The notes beneath the pieces were generated by a model, which worked only from the letters and a program-made list of their open reading frames with translations, was not told where the DNA came from and did no database searches. The translations under genes and the position numbers were made by a program. Below are positions 45,671 through 53,954 of a stretch of DNA of 64,000 bases, piece after piece. This stretch comes from Saprospiraceae bacterium. GTDB lineage: Bacteria > Bacteroidota > Bacteroidia > Chitinophagales > Saprospiraceae. How positions within the stretch are numbered: position 1 is the stretch's first letter; every line of letters begins with the position of its first letter. The DNA lies in assembly GCA_016714445.1 (NCBI GenBank), contig JADJNF010000008.1, positions 682,001 to 746,000 of the forward strand. Direction: 5' to 3'.

Positions 45671-48600
45671 TTATTTCACAACATTGTCATTTGTAAATGT
45701 AGCGCTGCCTCCTTCAAAAGTTATTCCGGTGATATTATTATTAATACCAAAGTTACAAATCGTGTTTTTACTAAAAATACCCGTGCCTAAAGCTGCAGAA
45801 TTGTTCATCACATCGTTTGAAAGCCATGTTATTTCTGCGTCAGTGATATAAATGGCTCCGCCAGTATAAGCCACATTGTTATGGAAAATATTATTACTGA
45901 CCTGATATTTCCCGGAACTCACATTTACACCTCCTCCTTCCCACCGGCTTATATTTTTTGCATCTATTATAATACTTGTGTTGGTATCTGCATTACCATC
46001 TTGAACCAAACAACCATCCAGCAAAGTGATATCATTGATATTTCCCCACAAGGTATTGTAAAGTAACAAGACTACATGGTAAGCATACGTTCCATTGCCC
46101 AGATTTCCAGATAAAATGGTTGGATAATTTTCATAATTCTGAAGTCCGCCACCGGAAGGGAAACCACCATAAATTTCAAGTCCCGGCCTGATATGAAAAG
46201 TTACATCTCTGTTGTCGTTTGTAATCAGTTCTGAACCCCTTTTATCATTTCCCATTTGATATGGCTTATAGTCTGGTTTGTATGTTCCTTCAGCCAAATA
46301 TATATTATTTAAATCAGGACACTGCCAGGCGACTTGCAAAGCTTCTCCAAACGTTCTGAAAGCAGTGTTCCACGAAGTGCCTTGACCACTATTTTGTTTT
46401 GTTGCGTCAACAAAAACAGAAGTTGTACCCAGTGGCAATTTGCAGGGATCCAGATATCCTTTTTTCATACCATTGCCAAAACTGGTGACCCACATCTCAT
46501 TGTCATTATATGGATTAAAAAAGACCCTTTCCGGTTGACGAAAAGGATAACTATTGACAGGTGTAAAAATAGGCGTGACATCCCTGATATTACTGCTCAT
46601 CCACAAACCCTGTGCTTCTGTGGTAATAAAGATCTGATTGTAATTATCAGGATTAAAAGTACAAGAAGTGACTCTATCCAGTGTATTGCCGGTCAGTTTT
46701 ACCCAGGATGTACCTCGATTGGTCGTTTTGTAAAGCCCTCCAAGTCCGTTTGGTGCACCTCCCCAACCACTGAAAACACATGCAAACCAGGTATTTTGGG
46801 TGGGATCATAGGGATCTATTACAATATCTTTTGTCCAGTAATTCATACCAGCGTGCGACTTATCTCCCCAGAGATTCGTCACCGGATCATATAAAAATAC
46901 ACCGGAACTCATCGTAAAAGCACCACCATCAGTCCTTCGTCCGGAATAGGAACACACTACTTTCGCGTCATTCAGGACTTCTATGGCTGCAGGATGCTTT
47001 TGAGTACGTGGTGGATCCGGCAATAGTGTCCATGTAGATGTACCAAGATTTTGGATATCATCACATCTGTAAATGCCTCCGGCTCCAATTCCCCCGAAGT
47101 AATGTATTACACTGGCATAAGCTCGGTTGGCATTATTGGGATCTAAGGCTATCCAAAATACCGGATGATTGAATACGTGCAGATTTTGCCAACTTTGTCC
47201 TCCATTTGTAGAATACAGGATTTTACCGGCAGGATCATTGGCATCCAGCAAATTATCCTGTAGTCGGGTACTCTGATACATGTCATGTACGCCGGATGTA
47301 GCCATATACATCGTTCCATTCGAACCCTGAACCACTCTGTAAGATGAGTTGCCTTCATGTCCGGTATAATTAAAAGACCAGCTTTCTCCACTATCTATAC
47401 TCCTTATACCCCGAATGTCTGAGTAACAAGCCCATTGAGATGTTGGATTGACCCAATGTACTTGCCAGCAAGTAGTGTTTTCAAGACCTGCAGAATGATA
47501 ATTTTCAAATTTTGGTGTAGAAGTATTGATGGCATGCTGGTCAGTCGTAGCGACATATGCCTGTTGCCAGGATGAACCACCTGTATTACTTTTGTGTACA
47601 AAACCAAAATCACCAAAGATCAGAATATCTTTATTGGTCGCACTTACGTCAAAGCCAAATGGACACTCGCCATACCACCATCCACGATCACCATTGTGAC
47701 CACCCCAGCCGGTAGATATATTCTGGTTATTTGTGGTTAAAAATGTATGAGACCAATTGGAACCCGCGTTGGTGGTCTTCATAACTATTGGAACGAAACT
47801 GGTATTACTTCCGGCGATATAAACAGTGTTGATGTCATTTTCTGCCATATCTATATACATAGGAAAATCATTGGCAGAAATGCCTGTATTTTTTGTAACC
47901 CAATTGGTGATGCCAACATCACAACTATAAATTCCCGTATAAAAACCCCAGTAATCACTGCCCGGTATTCCTACATAAATATCATTGACAGAAGCGGTAA
48001 GACAAAAAAAGCGGGTAACACCACCGGATTTTGCGGCGCAAAAACTCCAAATTCGGTCATTTGCAGGAAGACCAGAAATTGACATGGTCTGCCAGGTAGA
48101 TCCGCTGTTGGAAGAATAAAGCACACCATCATTGGTACCCAAATAAATATTATTGCCATCAAAAAAAGCCCCACCGATCACATTTCCCGAACCGGAAGAT
48201 AAGGCATTATGTATTAAATTAAAATTAGTGCCCCCATTGGATGAAAAATATATTTCATTGTAAAAAGATATAACTATCCTGTTGGTATTATTAAAATCTA
48301 CGTGGATAGTGTACACATCATCTGATGGATAAGGATTGCCACTTAATGACGACCACGTCAAACCATTGTCCGTGGATTTACAGGGAGTAGGGATTTCGTT
48401 GATATATCTTATAGAATATAATAAGCCGGGTACATTCGTGAAACATACTTTTGAATAATGTCCTCCTACAAACTGACTATGATGAGCTTGTGTGTAATTC
48501 AACCCAAAATCTGTGGTATGAAATAATTCTGTCATGTCGCATGAAATGTAATATTCATTACCGTTGGCAGGATTTATGGACGGCGAAAATAGTGCACCAC

Positions 48601-48691
48601 CACCACCGATACCTTTTGAACTCCAGGATGTGGGTTGTGTGAAACCAAACGAAACGATCAGTAAAAAGGAAATGCTCAAAATAAACTTCAT
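45671..48691 (-). CDS. Secreted sortilin-like propeller and beta-helix protein without sorting domain
   Basis: The 1006-residue protein has a signal peptide (MKFILSISFLLIVSFGFTQP). The first two thirds contain many BNR/sortilin repeats (CKSTDNGLTWSSLSG, YSSNSGSTWQTMSISG, KTTNAGSNWSHTF, YSTNGGQSWQNLHVF, KTTNRGTSWVKLTG), as in VPS10-like or xyloglucanase-like propellers. From about residue 750 (SVFVDATKQNSGQGTSWNTAF) a right-handed parallel beta-helix with polymorphic repeats follows. The chain ends ITGITFEGGSATFTNDNVVK, and no T9SS sorting motif is present, unusual for this architecture. It may be truncated, or exported another way. Glycan binding or cleavage is possible, but no catalytic pair was located. 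Confidence 0.82.
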   Translation of the reverse strand: MKFILSISFLLIVSFGFTQPTSWSSKGIGGGGALFSPSINPANGNEYYISCDMTELFHTTDFGLNYTQAHHSQFVGGHYSKVCFTNVPGLLYSIRYINEIPTPCKSTDNGLTWSSLSGNPYPSDDVYTIHVDFNNTNRIVISFYNEIYFSSNGGTNFNLIHNALSSGSGNVIGGAFFDGNNIYLGTNDGVLYSSNSGSTWQTMSISGLPANDRIWSFCAAKSGGVTRFFCLTASVNDIYVGIPGSDYWGFYTGIYSCDVGITNWVTKNTGISANDFPMYIDMAENDINTVYIAGSNTSFVPIVMKTTNAGSNWSHTFLTTNNQNISTGWGGHNGDRGWWYGECPFGFDVSATNKDILIFGDFGFVHKSNTGGSSWQQAYVATTDQHAINTSTPKFENYHSAGLENTTCWQVHWVNPTSQWACYSDIRGIRSIDSGESWSFNYTGHEGNSSYRVVQGSNGTMYMATSGVHDMYQSTRLQDNLLDANDPAGKILYSTNGGQSWQNLHVFNHPVFWIALDPNNANRAYASVIHYFGGIGAGGIYRCDDIQNLGTSTWTLLPDPPRTQKHPAAIEVLNDAKVVCSYSGRRTDGGAFTMSSGVFLYDPVTNLWGDKSHAGMNYWTKDIVIDPYDPTQNTWFACVFSGWGGAPNGLGGLYKTTNRGTSWVKLTGNTLDRVTSCTFNPDNYNQIFITTEAQGLWMSSNIRDVTPIFTPVNSYPFRQPERVFFNPYNDNEMWVTSFGNGMKKGYLDPCKLPLGTTSVFVDATKQNSGQGTSWNTAFRTFGEALQVAWQCPDLNNIYLAEGTYKPDYKPYQMGNDKRGSELITNDNRDVTFHIRPGLEIYGGFPSGGGLQNYENYPTILSGNLGNGTYAYHVVLLLYNTLWGNINDITLLDGCLVQDGNADTNTSIIIDAKNISRWEGGGVNVSSGKYQVSNNIFHNNVAYTGGAIYITDAEITWLSNDVMNNSAALGTGIFSKNTICNFGINNNITGITFEGGSATFTNDNVVK

Positions 48692-49065
48692 ATGACTGTA
48701 TTTATTTGTTCAAACTAGATTTGAAAAACGCAAATAAATCATCAAAGGCATGGACTGTTTGAAAGGAAGCAGTTAAGCCATTAAAAAGCTTAACGTTTAC
48801 AAAAGTAAGTAAAAAATATTAATAAGATATAGAGGTCTGGAAAAAATGTATTAAACTCTTTATGTTTTTCATTTGCTTTTTAAAAAACTATCTACGACTG
48901 ATATACAATATGAGCGGACCAGGGACTGCAGTATTTAAACATCGGGACTATTTTGACCTTGTTTTCTAATTTCAATCGGTTGTCTGCACCGTATACATGC
49001 TCTAATTCAATACGGGTTTACAATATTGTAAAAATTATAAGTGCTTAGGACACATCCGATGTTTT
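48692..49065. other. Intergenic region between two minus-strand genes
   Basis: This is a 374-bp gap. A minus-strand TACTTTTG (complement of 48800-48807) is a good -7 box for the propeller gene starting at 48691, but no -33 partner is obvious. The part at 48910-49020 is slightly richer in G+C and holds no ORF or hairpin I can name. Confidence 0.4.
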
Positions 49066-49845
49066 TTATTTTGAAATATCAAAAGGATATTGAAGGGTTA
49101 ATAAAACATTAACTGGCTTCGAGCGCTGAAAACCTGGTAGAACCCTAAATTTTTGTTTTTTTAATTCTTGTATAGCTCTGACTAAGGCTTCTTCCGCACC
49201 GTTGCCAAGAGTTTGTTTATAAATGTTGACATCGCCCAGACACCCGTCAAGATCGATAACAAGGCCAAATGGAATTTTTCCACTTACATTGTTTTCTTTT
49301 GCTTCTTTTGAATAGACTATGTTTTTCTTTATTGCTGAAAATAATGCTGATTTAGCACAATCATTTACTTTCATATCTGCAGTGAAAAGGCACGAATCAA
49401 GAGAAGGCATAATTTCTACAATTTTAAATATCTCATTATCACGAATATAAACCAATGATTCATCTGGTGTCAATGTTTCATTAAAAGTATATGTAGCATT
49501 TAGTAGAGATTCTGTTATAAACCCGACAATTTTATTATTTTTAACAGGAATATCTTTTATAAAGTATCTATTGTTTTCTTTCCAACTTAGAACACAATTA
49601 TTAATGATGCCAAGGGTATCTATTTTTATTGATAAGGCTAATTTTTTTTTGTCCTTTAGATCTGTTTGGGGTATTTTTTTGATTATATTATCATATATCC
49701 ATTTTGACATTTCAGCATTTGTACACTTCTCTTCTTGTATTTTATTTTTGTCTTTACATTTTTCAAAGTAATATTTTGTGGAACTAAACTGGCCATTTAA
49801 ACAGAAAGGAAGGATAATAAAAATCAGAATGATAAACTTTTGCAT
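49066..49845 (-). CDS. Secreted protein with TonB-C-like domain
   Basis: The 259-residue protein has a signal peptide (MQKFIILIFIILPFCLNGQF). Two segments resemble TonB C-terminal domains of Bacteroidota: an N-terminal one (about residues 40-120, MSKWIYDNIIKKIPQ, LALSIKIDTLGIINNC) and a C-terminal one (about 160-258, CAKSALFSAIKKNIVYSKEA, KIPFGLVIDLDGCLGDVNIY, LLTLQYPFDI). The isolated TonB-C-like fold without an N-terminal membrane anchor or proline-rich spacer suggests a periplasmic or envelope protein rather than an energy transducer; function is unknown. The gene is divergent from mnmE, with the starts 75 bp apart. Confidence 0.75.
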   Translation of the reverse strand: MQKFIILIFIILPFCLNGQFSSTKYYFEKCKDKNKIQEEKCTNAEMSKWIYDNIIKKIPQTDLKDKKKLALSIKIDTLGIINNCVLSWKENNRYFIKDIPVKNNKIVGFITESLLNATYTFNETLTPDESLVYIRDNEIFKIVEIMPSLDSCLFTADMKVNDCAKSALFSAIKKNIVYSKEAKENNVSGKIPFGLVIDLDGCLGDVNIYKQTLGNGAEEALVRAIQELKKQKFRVLPGFQRSKPVNVLLTLQYPFDISK

Positions 49846-49908
49846 ATTTATAGGTTAATTTATGCAAATGTAAATAATAATCGCCAAATCGGATTCAGTC
49901 AAACCAAT

Positions 49909-49916
49909 TATCTTTG
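49909..49916 (+). promoter_or_regulatory. -7 element directly before the mnmE start
   Basis: TATCTTTG matches TAnnTTTG and ends 4 bp before the ATG at 49921, predicting a leaderless or nearly leaderless mRNA. No clear -33 TTTG is seen at the usual distance. Confidence 0.5.
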
Positions 49917-49920
49917 CTCC

Positions 49921-51303
49921 ATGAATCATCTCACAGATACCATCATCGCACCCGCTACGCCTCAAGGTCAAAGCGCTATCGCTGTTATTCGTCTTTCCGG
50001 TTCGCAAGCGATAGACATTACGGATAAAATATTTAAGGGTAAAAATCTACTTGATGCCAAGTCCCATACCATTCATTACGGATGGATTGTGGATGGAGAA
50101 AAGGAAATAGACGAAGTCATGGTGTCGGTATTCCGAGCACCAAAAACATTTACGACCGAAGATAGTACTGAGATATCCTGTCATGGATCGCCACAATTAG
50201 TGCAAGCGATCATTTCTTTAGCAATAAAACATGGTGCAAAATCCGCTTTCCCAGGAGAATTTACATTGAGAGCTTTTCTTAATGGTCGTCTTGACTTATC
50301 CCAAGCAGAAGCAGTAGCAGACCTGATTCATGCATCATCTACCAAGTCTTCAGAAATAGCGCTCAACCAACTCAAAGGTCATTTTTCATCGATGCTCAAG
50401 GATCTGAGACAAGAATTGATAGACTTTGCCGCCTTGATAGAACTCGAGTTAGATTTTTCAGAAGAAGATGTGGAGTTTGCGCATCGTGGCAGGTTGAAGG
50501 ACTTGATTCATAAAATAATTAAAGTCATCAATCCATTGCTCGACTCATTCCATTGGGGCAACAGCATCAAAGAAGGCATACCTGTGGCCATCATCGGTGC
50601 ACCAAATGCTGGCAAATCCACCTTGCTCAACACCATACTGAACGAAGAAAAAGCTTTGGTCAGTGATATAGCCGGTACAACCCGGGATTTTATCGAAGAT
50701 ACACTGGTGATCGATGGAGTTATGTTCCGGTTTATAGACACAGCGGGGATACGTGAAACATCTGATATACTCGAAGGTCTGGGTATCGAAAGATCAAAAC
50801 AAAAACTGCGCGAAGCCGAAATCGTACTTTTCATCAGTGACATCCACAAAAGCGTAGAAGAGACAATTGCTGAATTCAATGATCTCCAACTCACCAAAGA
50901 TCAGACAGGCGTCATCCTGCTCAACAAAGCCGACACCATCTCCGCTGCTCAAGCAGAACCAAAAACACAAAGTATCGCCGACAAAAGTGGTGTAAAAACA
51001 CTACTCATTACCGCAAAATACAAAGAAACTTTACAACCATTGTTGTCCTATTTTTCAGAATATATCCAACACCACAACCAGGCAGAAGGCACCATCATCA
51101 GCAATACCAGACACTATGAAGCCCTGGAAAATACCAAACTATGTCTCCAAAAAGTAATCGCAGGGCTCGACTCAGGTCTTTCATCGGATTTTGTAGCGAT
51201 GGATATCAGAGAAGCACTTTTCCATTTGGGTTCGATCACAGGTGAGGTGTCAACGGATGACTTACTTGAGTCGATCTTTAGTAAGTTTTGTATTGGGAAG
51301 TAA
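49921..51303 (+). CDS. mnmE: tRNA uridine-5-carboxymethylaminomethyl(34) synthesis GTPase MnmE
   Basis: The chosen ATG at 49921 gives MNHLTDTIIAPATPQGQSAI, the conserved family start; the open frame upstream to 49840 overlaps the promoter and the divergent gene. The protein (460 residues) has the N-terminal folate-binding domain, helical middle segments (FTLRAFLNGRLDLSQAEAVA), a Ras-like G domain with GAPNAGKSTLLN, GTTRDF, DTAG and LNKAD (G1-G4), and the C-terminal FCIGK with the catalytic cysteine. With MnmG it modifies wobble U34 in tRNA. The gene is complete. A small accessory islet starts right after its stop codon. Confidence 0.96.
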   Translation: MNHLTDTIIAPATPQGQSAIAVIRLSGSQAIDITDKIFKGKNLLDAKSHTIHYGWIVDGEKEIDEVMVSVFRAPKTFTTEDSTEISCHGSPQLVQAIISLAIKHGAKSAFPGEFTLRAFLNGRLDLSQAEAVADLIHASSTKSSEIALNQLKGHFSSMLKDLRQELIDFAALIELELDFSEEDVEFAHRGRLKDLIHKIIKVINPLLDSFHWGNSIKEGIPVAIIGAPNAGKSTLLNTILNEEKALVSDIAGTTRDFIEDTLVIDGVMFRFIDTAGIRETSDILEGLGIERSKQKLREAEIVLFISDIHKSVEETIAEFNDLQLTKDQTGVILLNKADTISAAQAEPKTQSIADKSGVKTLLITAKYKETLQPLLSYFSEYIQHHNQAEGTIISNTRHYEALENTKLCLQKVIAGLDSGLSSDFVAMDIREALFHLGSITGEVSTDDLLESIFSKFCIGK

Positions 51304-51318
51304 ATAAACATAAAATGA

Positions 51319-51440
51319 TTTGTAAAGTTATGACTTTACTATACTAAAATATAAGTTAACTTATTACTTAACTAAAAATTTGTAATTGTAAATATATTAC
51401 TTTACTTTTGTGCAATAAAAGTAAATGTATAACTTTACAA
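51319..51440 (+). promoter_or_regulatory. Promoter and repeated operator upstream of the mobile mystery A/B pair
   Basis: TTTG at 51379-51382 and TACTTTTG at 51403-51410 (20-bp spacer) fit the Bacteroidota promoter. A GTAAAGTTAT motif occurs at 51322-51331, in inverted form at 51428-51437 (ATAACTTTAC), and in variant form overlapping the -7 box (ATTACTTTAC at 51396-51405). This is the layout expected if the HTH protein encoded by the first gene represses its own promoter. The binding is inferred. Confidence 0.6.
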
Positions 51441-51441
51441 T

Positions 51442-51900
51442 ATGAAAAATATGTCATTACAATTGCAGCAACTTAACAATAAAATGGCAGGTTTTGCTAT
51501 ACTTAAGCAAGTAGCCACTCCTCCTACAGGTTGGATAAAGGCTATACGTATGAGTCTCGGTATGTCAATGCAACAGCTGGGGAACAAATTGGCTATTTCC
51601 AAACAAGGAGTATTGGATATTGAAAAACGGGAAAAAGAAGGATCCATCACCATTAAGTCCCTAAGGGAGATAGCAAAGGCTTTGGATATGCAATTGGTAT
51701 ATGGTTTTGTGCCAAACGACGGATCTTTGGATGCCCTGATTGAAAAAAGAGCTAATCAGCTTGCAAAAGAAATTGTATTACGTACATCCAATACCATGCA
51801 TCTGGAAGATCAGGGCAATTCCAAAAAGCGCATAGAAAAAGCCATCAAAGAGAGGGCCGAAATAATAAAAAGCGAAATGCCTAAAATATTATGGGACTAG
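51442..51900 (+). CDS. Mobile mystery protein A (HTH regulator)
   Basis: The 152-residue protein matches mobile mystery protein A: an N-terminal coil (LQLQQLNNKM), TPPTGWIKAIRMSLGMSMQQ and LAISKQGVLDIEKREKEGSI, a Xre-type helix-turn-helix, then ALDMQLVYGFVPNDGSLDAL and a helical tail. The family pairs with a Fic-type partner in mobile elements and behaves like an antitoxin or autoregulator. Its 3' end overlaps the next gene by 10 bp. Direct and inverted repeats upstream are candidate operator sites. The pair lies directly after mnmE with a decayed transposase beyond it, which supports acquisition. Confidence 0.9.
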   Translation: MKNMSLQLQQLNNKMAGFAILKQVATPPTGWIKAIRMSLGMSMQQLGNKLAISKQGVLDIEKREKEGSITIKSLREIAKALDMQLVYGFVPNDGSLDALIEKRANQLAKEIVLRTSNTMHLEDQGNSKKRIEKAIKERAEIIKSEMPKILWD

Positions 51901-52487
51901 ATTTTGATTACATCGAAGGGCAAACACCTTTAGAACCAGAAGAGATCGATGGTTTACTTATTCCAACTATTGCCACTCGTGGAGAATTGGATGAATTTGA
52001 GCAACAAAATATTGAAAAAGCAATTTTATGGACGTTGATGAGTAATTTCAAGGTTGACAAACTATTTACTGAAGTTTTTATACGTAAAGTACACACCCAA
52101 ATGTATGGCGATGTGTGGTCCTGGGCAGGCGAATTCCGGAAAACAAACAAAAACATTGGTGTGGATTGGTGGAAAATATCTTTAGAGCTGAAAAATCTTT
52201 TGGATGATGTATTATATTGGTATAAAAACGATACTTTCCCACCTGATGAAATAGCCATAAGGTTCAAACATCGTTTGGTGAGTATTCATTGTTTCCCAAA
52301 TGGTAACGGAAGACATAGCCGATTAATGGCAGATATTATTATTGAGAAAATTTATAAAAAACCAATTTTCAGCTGGGGTGCATCTAAACTTTCAAAAGAA
52401 GGTGATACCCGAAAAACATACATGAGAGCTGTAAAAACTGCGGATAATGGAAATTATAACTTACTATTAGATTTTGCCAGGTCTTGA
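51891..52487 (+). CDS. Mobile mystery protein B (Fic/DOC family)
   Basis: The 198-residue protein has the Fic core HCFPNGNGRHSRLMADIII, close to the consensus HxFx(D/E)GNGRxxR but with Asn in place of the acidic residue. The N-terminal LDFDYIEGQTPLEPEEIDGL and VHTQMYGDVWSWAGEFRKTN are typical of mobile mystery protein B. Fic enzymes transfer AMP or other groups to target proteins; the Asp/Glu-to-Asn change at a magnesium-binding position may alter activity, though it occurs in this subfamily. It overlaps the HTH gene by 10 bp. Together they likely form a toxin-antitoxin-like unit. Confidence 0.9.
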   Translation: MGLDFDYIEGQTPLEPEEIDGLLIPTIATRGELDEFEQQNIEKAILWTLMSNFKVDKLFTEVFIRKVHTQMYGDVWSWAGEFRKTNKNIGVDWWKISLELKNLLDDVLYWYKNDTFPPDEIAIRFKHRLVSIHCFPNGNGRHSRLMADIIIEKIYKKPIFSWGASKLSKEGDTRKTYMRAVKTADNGNYNLLLDFARS

Positions 52488-52813
52488 AGAAATACTACTT
52501 TTATTAGTGAAATCTTTAAAACCCAAACTGTCAGAGATGGTTAGTGCCGAATCGTTGTCAAATTGCTTTAAAGCCCTTATTTCTAGACATTTCAGGAATT
52601 TATTGGGAAGTAAACTGTTGATATCCAGCATTATATTGTTGTCTTATTGATTATGTATAAATGCGTATATATAAAAATGCGTATAATTGAAACTTAATTA
52701 TGCGATTGTTCGAATATGGAAGTAAGAACATCCAGCTACGTTTTAAGATCATAAGACCAATTATCAAAAAGTATGTTTATAAAGGCATGAATATCCCATT
52801 ATAAACATACTGG
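52488..52813. other. Intergenic region before the transposase remnant
   Basis: About 325 bp with no intact ORF. The last part (from about 52700) may hold further, unrecognisable 5' remains of the transposase. No terminal inverted repeat was identified. Confidence 0.35.
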
Positions 52814-53551
52814 ATTAAGAAGCCAAGAACCTATAGGAAGATAGCACGCAAACAATATTTAAGGATATCGCAAAAAAAAGATAATGAGCCGCTCTGAAAT
52901 TAGAAAACGATTCAGGCAGCAATTTCAATACCTCAAAAGAAATATTAAGCATCTTCACTGGCTGTTGGATCAGATAGGTTGTATTGTATATGATAAAAAG
53001 GCCTATAAGTATTTTTAGTGATACAACATTTGTACGACCAACAAAAAACTATGTATGATACCAAGACACATAGTATCGAAAACCGTATAGTGAATATCCA
53101 TCAACCACATGTGAGACCAATAAAAATGGGGAACAATAATTCGGATACAGAATTTGGAGCGAAGATACAAGCAAGTTTGATGGACGGATACGTGTTTATA
53201 GACGAGTTGAACCGGGAAGCATTTAATGAAGGGACGAGATTAAAATTGAGTGTAGAAACCTACAAAAAGAGAATGGGGTGTTATCCTCAGAAGGAATTGG
53301 TGGATAAGATATATTGTACGAGAGAGAATCGAAACTACCTAAAGGAGAAGGGCATAGAGTTGCGGGCAAAACCATTAGGAAGACTTAAGGCATTGTCAAA
53401 TCAAGTAAGACCCGGAGAAAGAAATTCCATAGAAGGAAAGTTTGGTCAGGTAAAGCCGGGGCATGGTCTTGACACGATAAGAGCATACCAGGCTTCAACG
53501 AGTGAATCATGGATTATTGTACGGCCCACAATGAACAGGGTATTAAATTGA
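52814..53551 (+). pseudogene. Decayed IS5-type transposase
   Basis: The sequence matches the C-terminal two thirds of IS5-family transposases in pieces that lie in different frames: KKPRTYRKIARKQYLRISQK at about 52820-52880, EIRKRFRQQFQYLKRNIKHL at about 52895-52960, then from 53018 VIQHLYDQQKTMYDTKTHSI, NRIVNIHQPHVRPIKMG, EFGAKIQASLMDGYVFIDEL, MGCYPQKELVDKIYCTRENR and RNSIEGKFGQVKPGHGLDTI. At least two frame changes and two stop codons (near 52897 and 53012) separate them, and the N-terminal part is missing. The element is therefore inactive. It marks this segment as a former insertion site next to the mobile mystery pair. Confidence 0.85.
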
Positions 53552-53850
53552 ACTTCCGACATATTCACCTGACCCTATTTAATTTCTCTTGTTAAAGCGA
53601 TGTTTCGTAAAGCATCAATAGGACTTAATAAACATCATCTCTACTCAAAATCCAAATATTGATAATTCCACTTTTTGAAATCCAATTATTTTTGAATTAC
53701 AGTAAACTATCCTACAATAAGCAGCAATCTTTTGAAATACAAAATCATTGTAGTTAGCCCTCAGAACAATTCTTATTTTTATAAATTATTCGTTTAAAAT
53801 GAAATACAAGTATACTCATCTTAAAATACGGACACTTAAACAAATGAAAA
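53552..53850. other. AT-rich intergenic region after the transposase remnant
   Basis: No coding potential or structured element is seen here. The first 60 bp may still belong to the insertion element. The promoter of the next gene begins at 53851. Confidence 0.35.
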
Positions 53851-53881
53851 TTGGATAAATAAGCCGTGACCTATATCTTTG
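53851..53881 (+). promoter_or_regulatory. Promoter of the amine oxidase/globin genes
   Basis: TTG at 53851-53853 and TATCTTTG at 53874-53881, spacer 20 bp, match the Bacteroidota consensus. The ATG is at 53955, leaving a leader of about 65 nt. Confidence 0.65.
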
Positions 53882-53954
53882 TTTCATTCTAATCAGTGGA
53901 ATAAACATAAAAAACAAAGCATCGGAATATTTTTCGGAATCAAAGCATATAACC

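Noticed and set aside
46334..46894. 186-codon plus-strand frame
   Set aside because: It lies entirely inside the minus-strand propeller/beta-helix gene and has no independent features.
50750..50765. ACGTGAAACAT half-site inside mnmE
   Set aside because: It is only half of the parS palindrome, and is explained by coding sequence.
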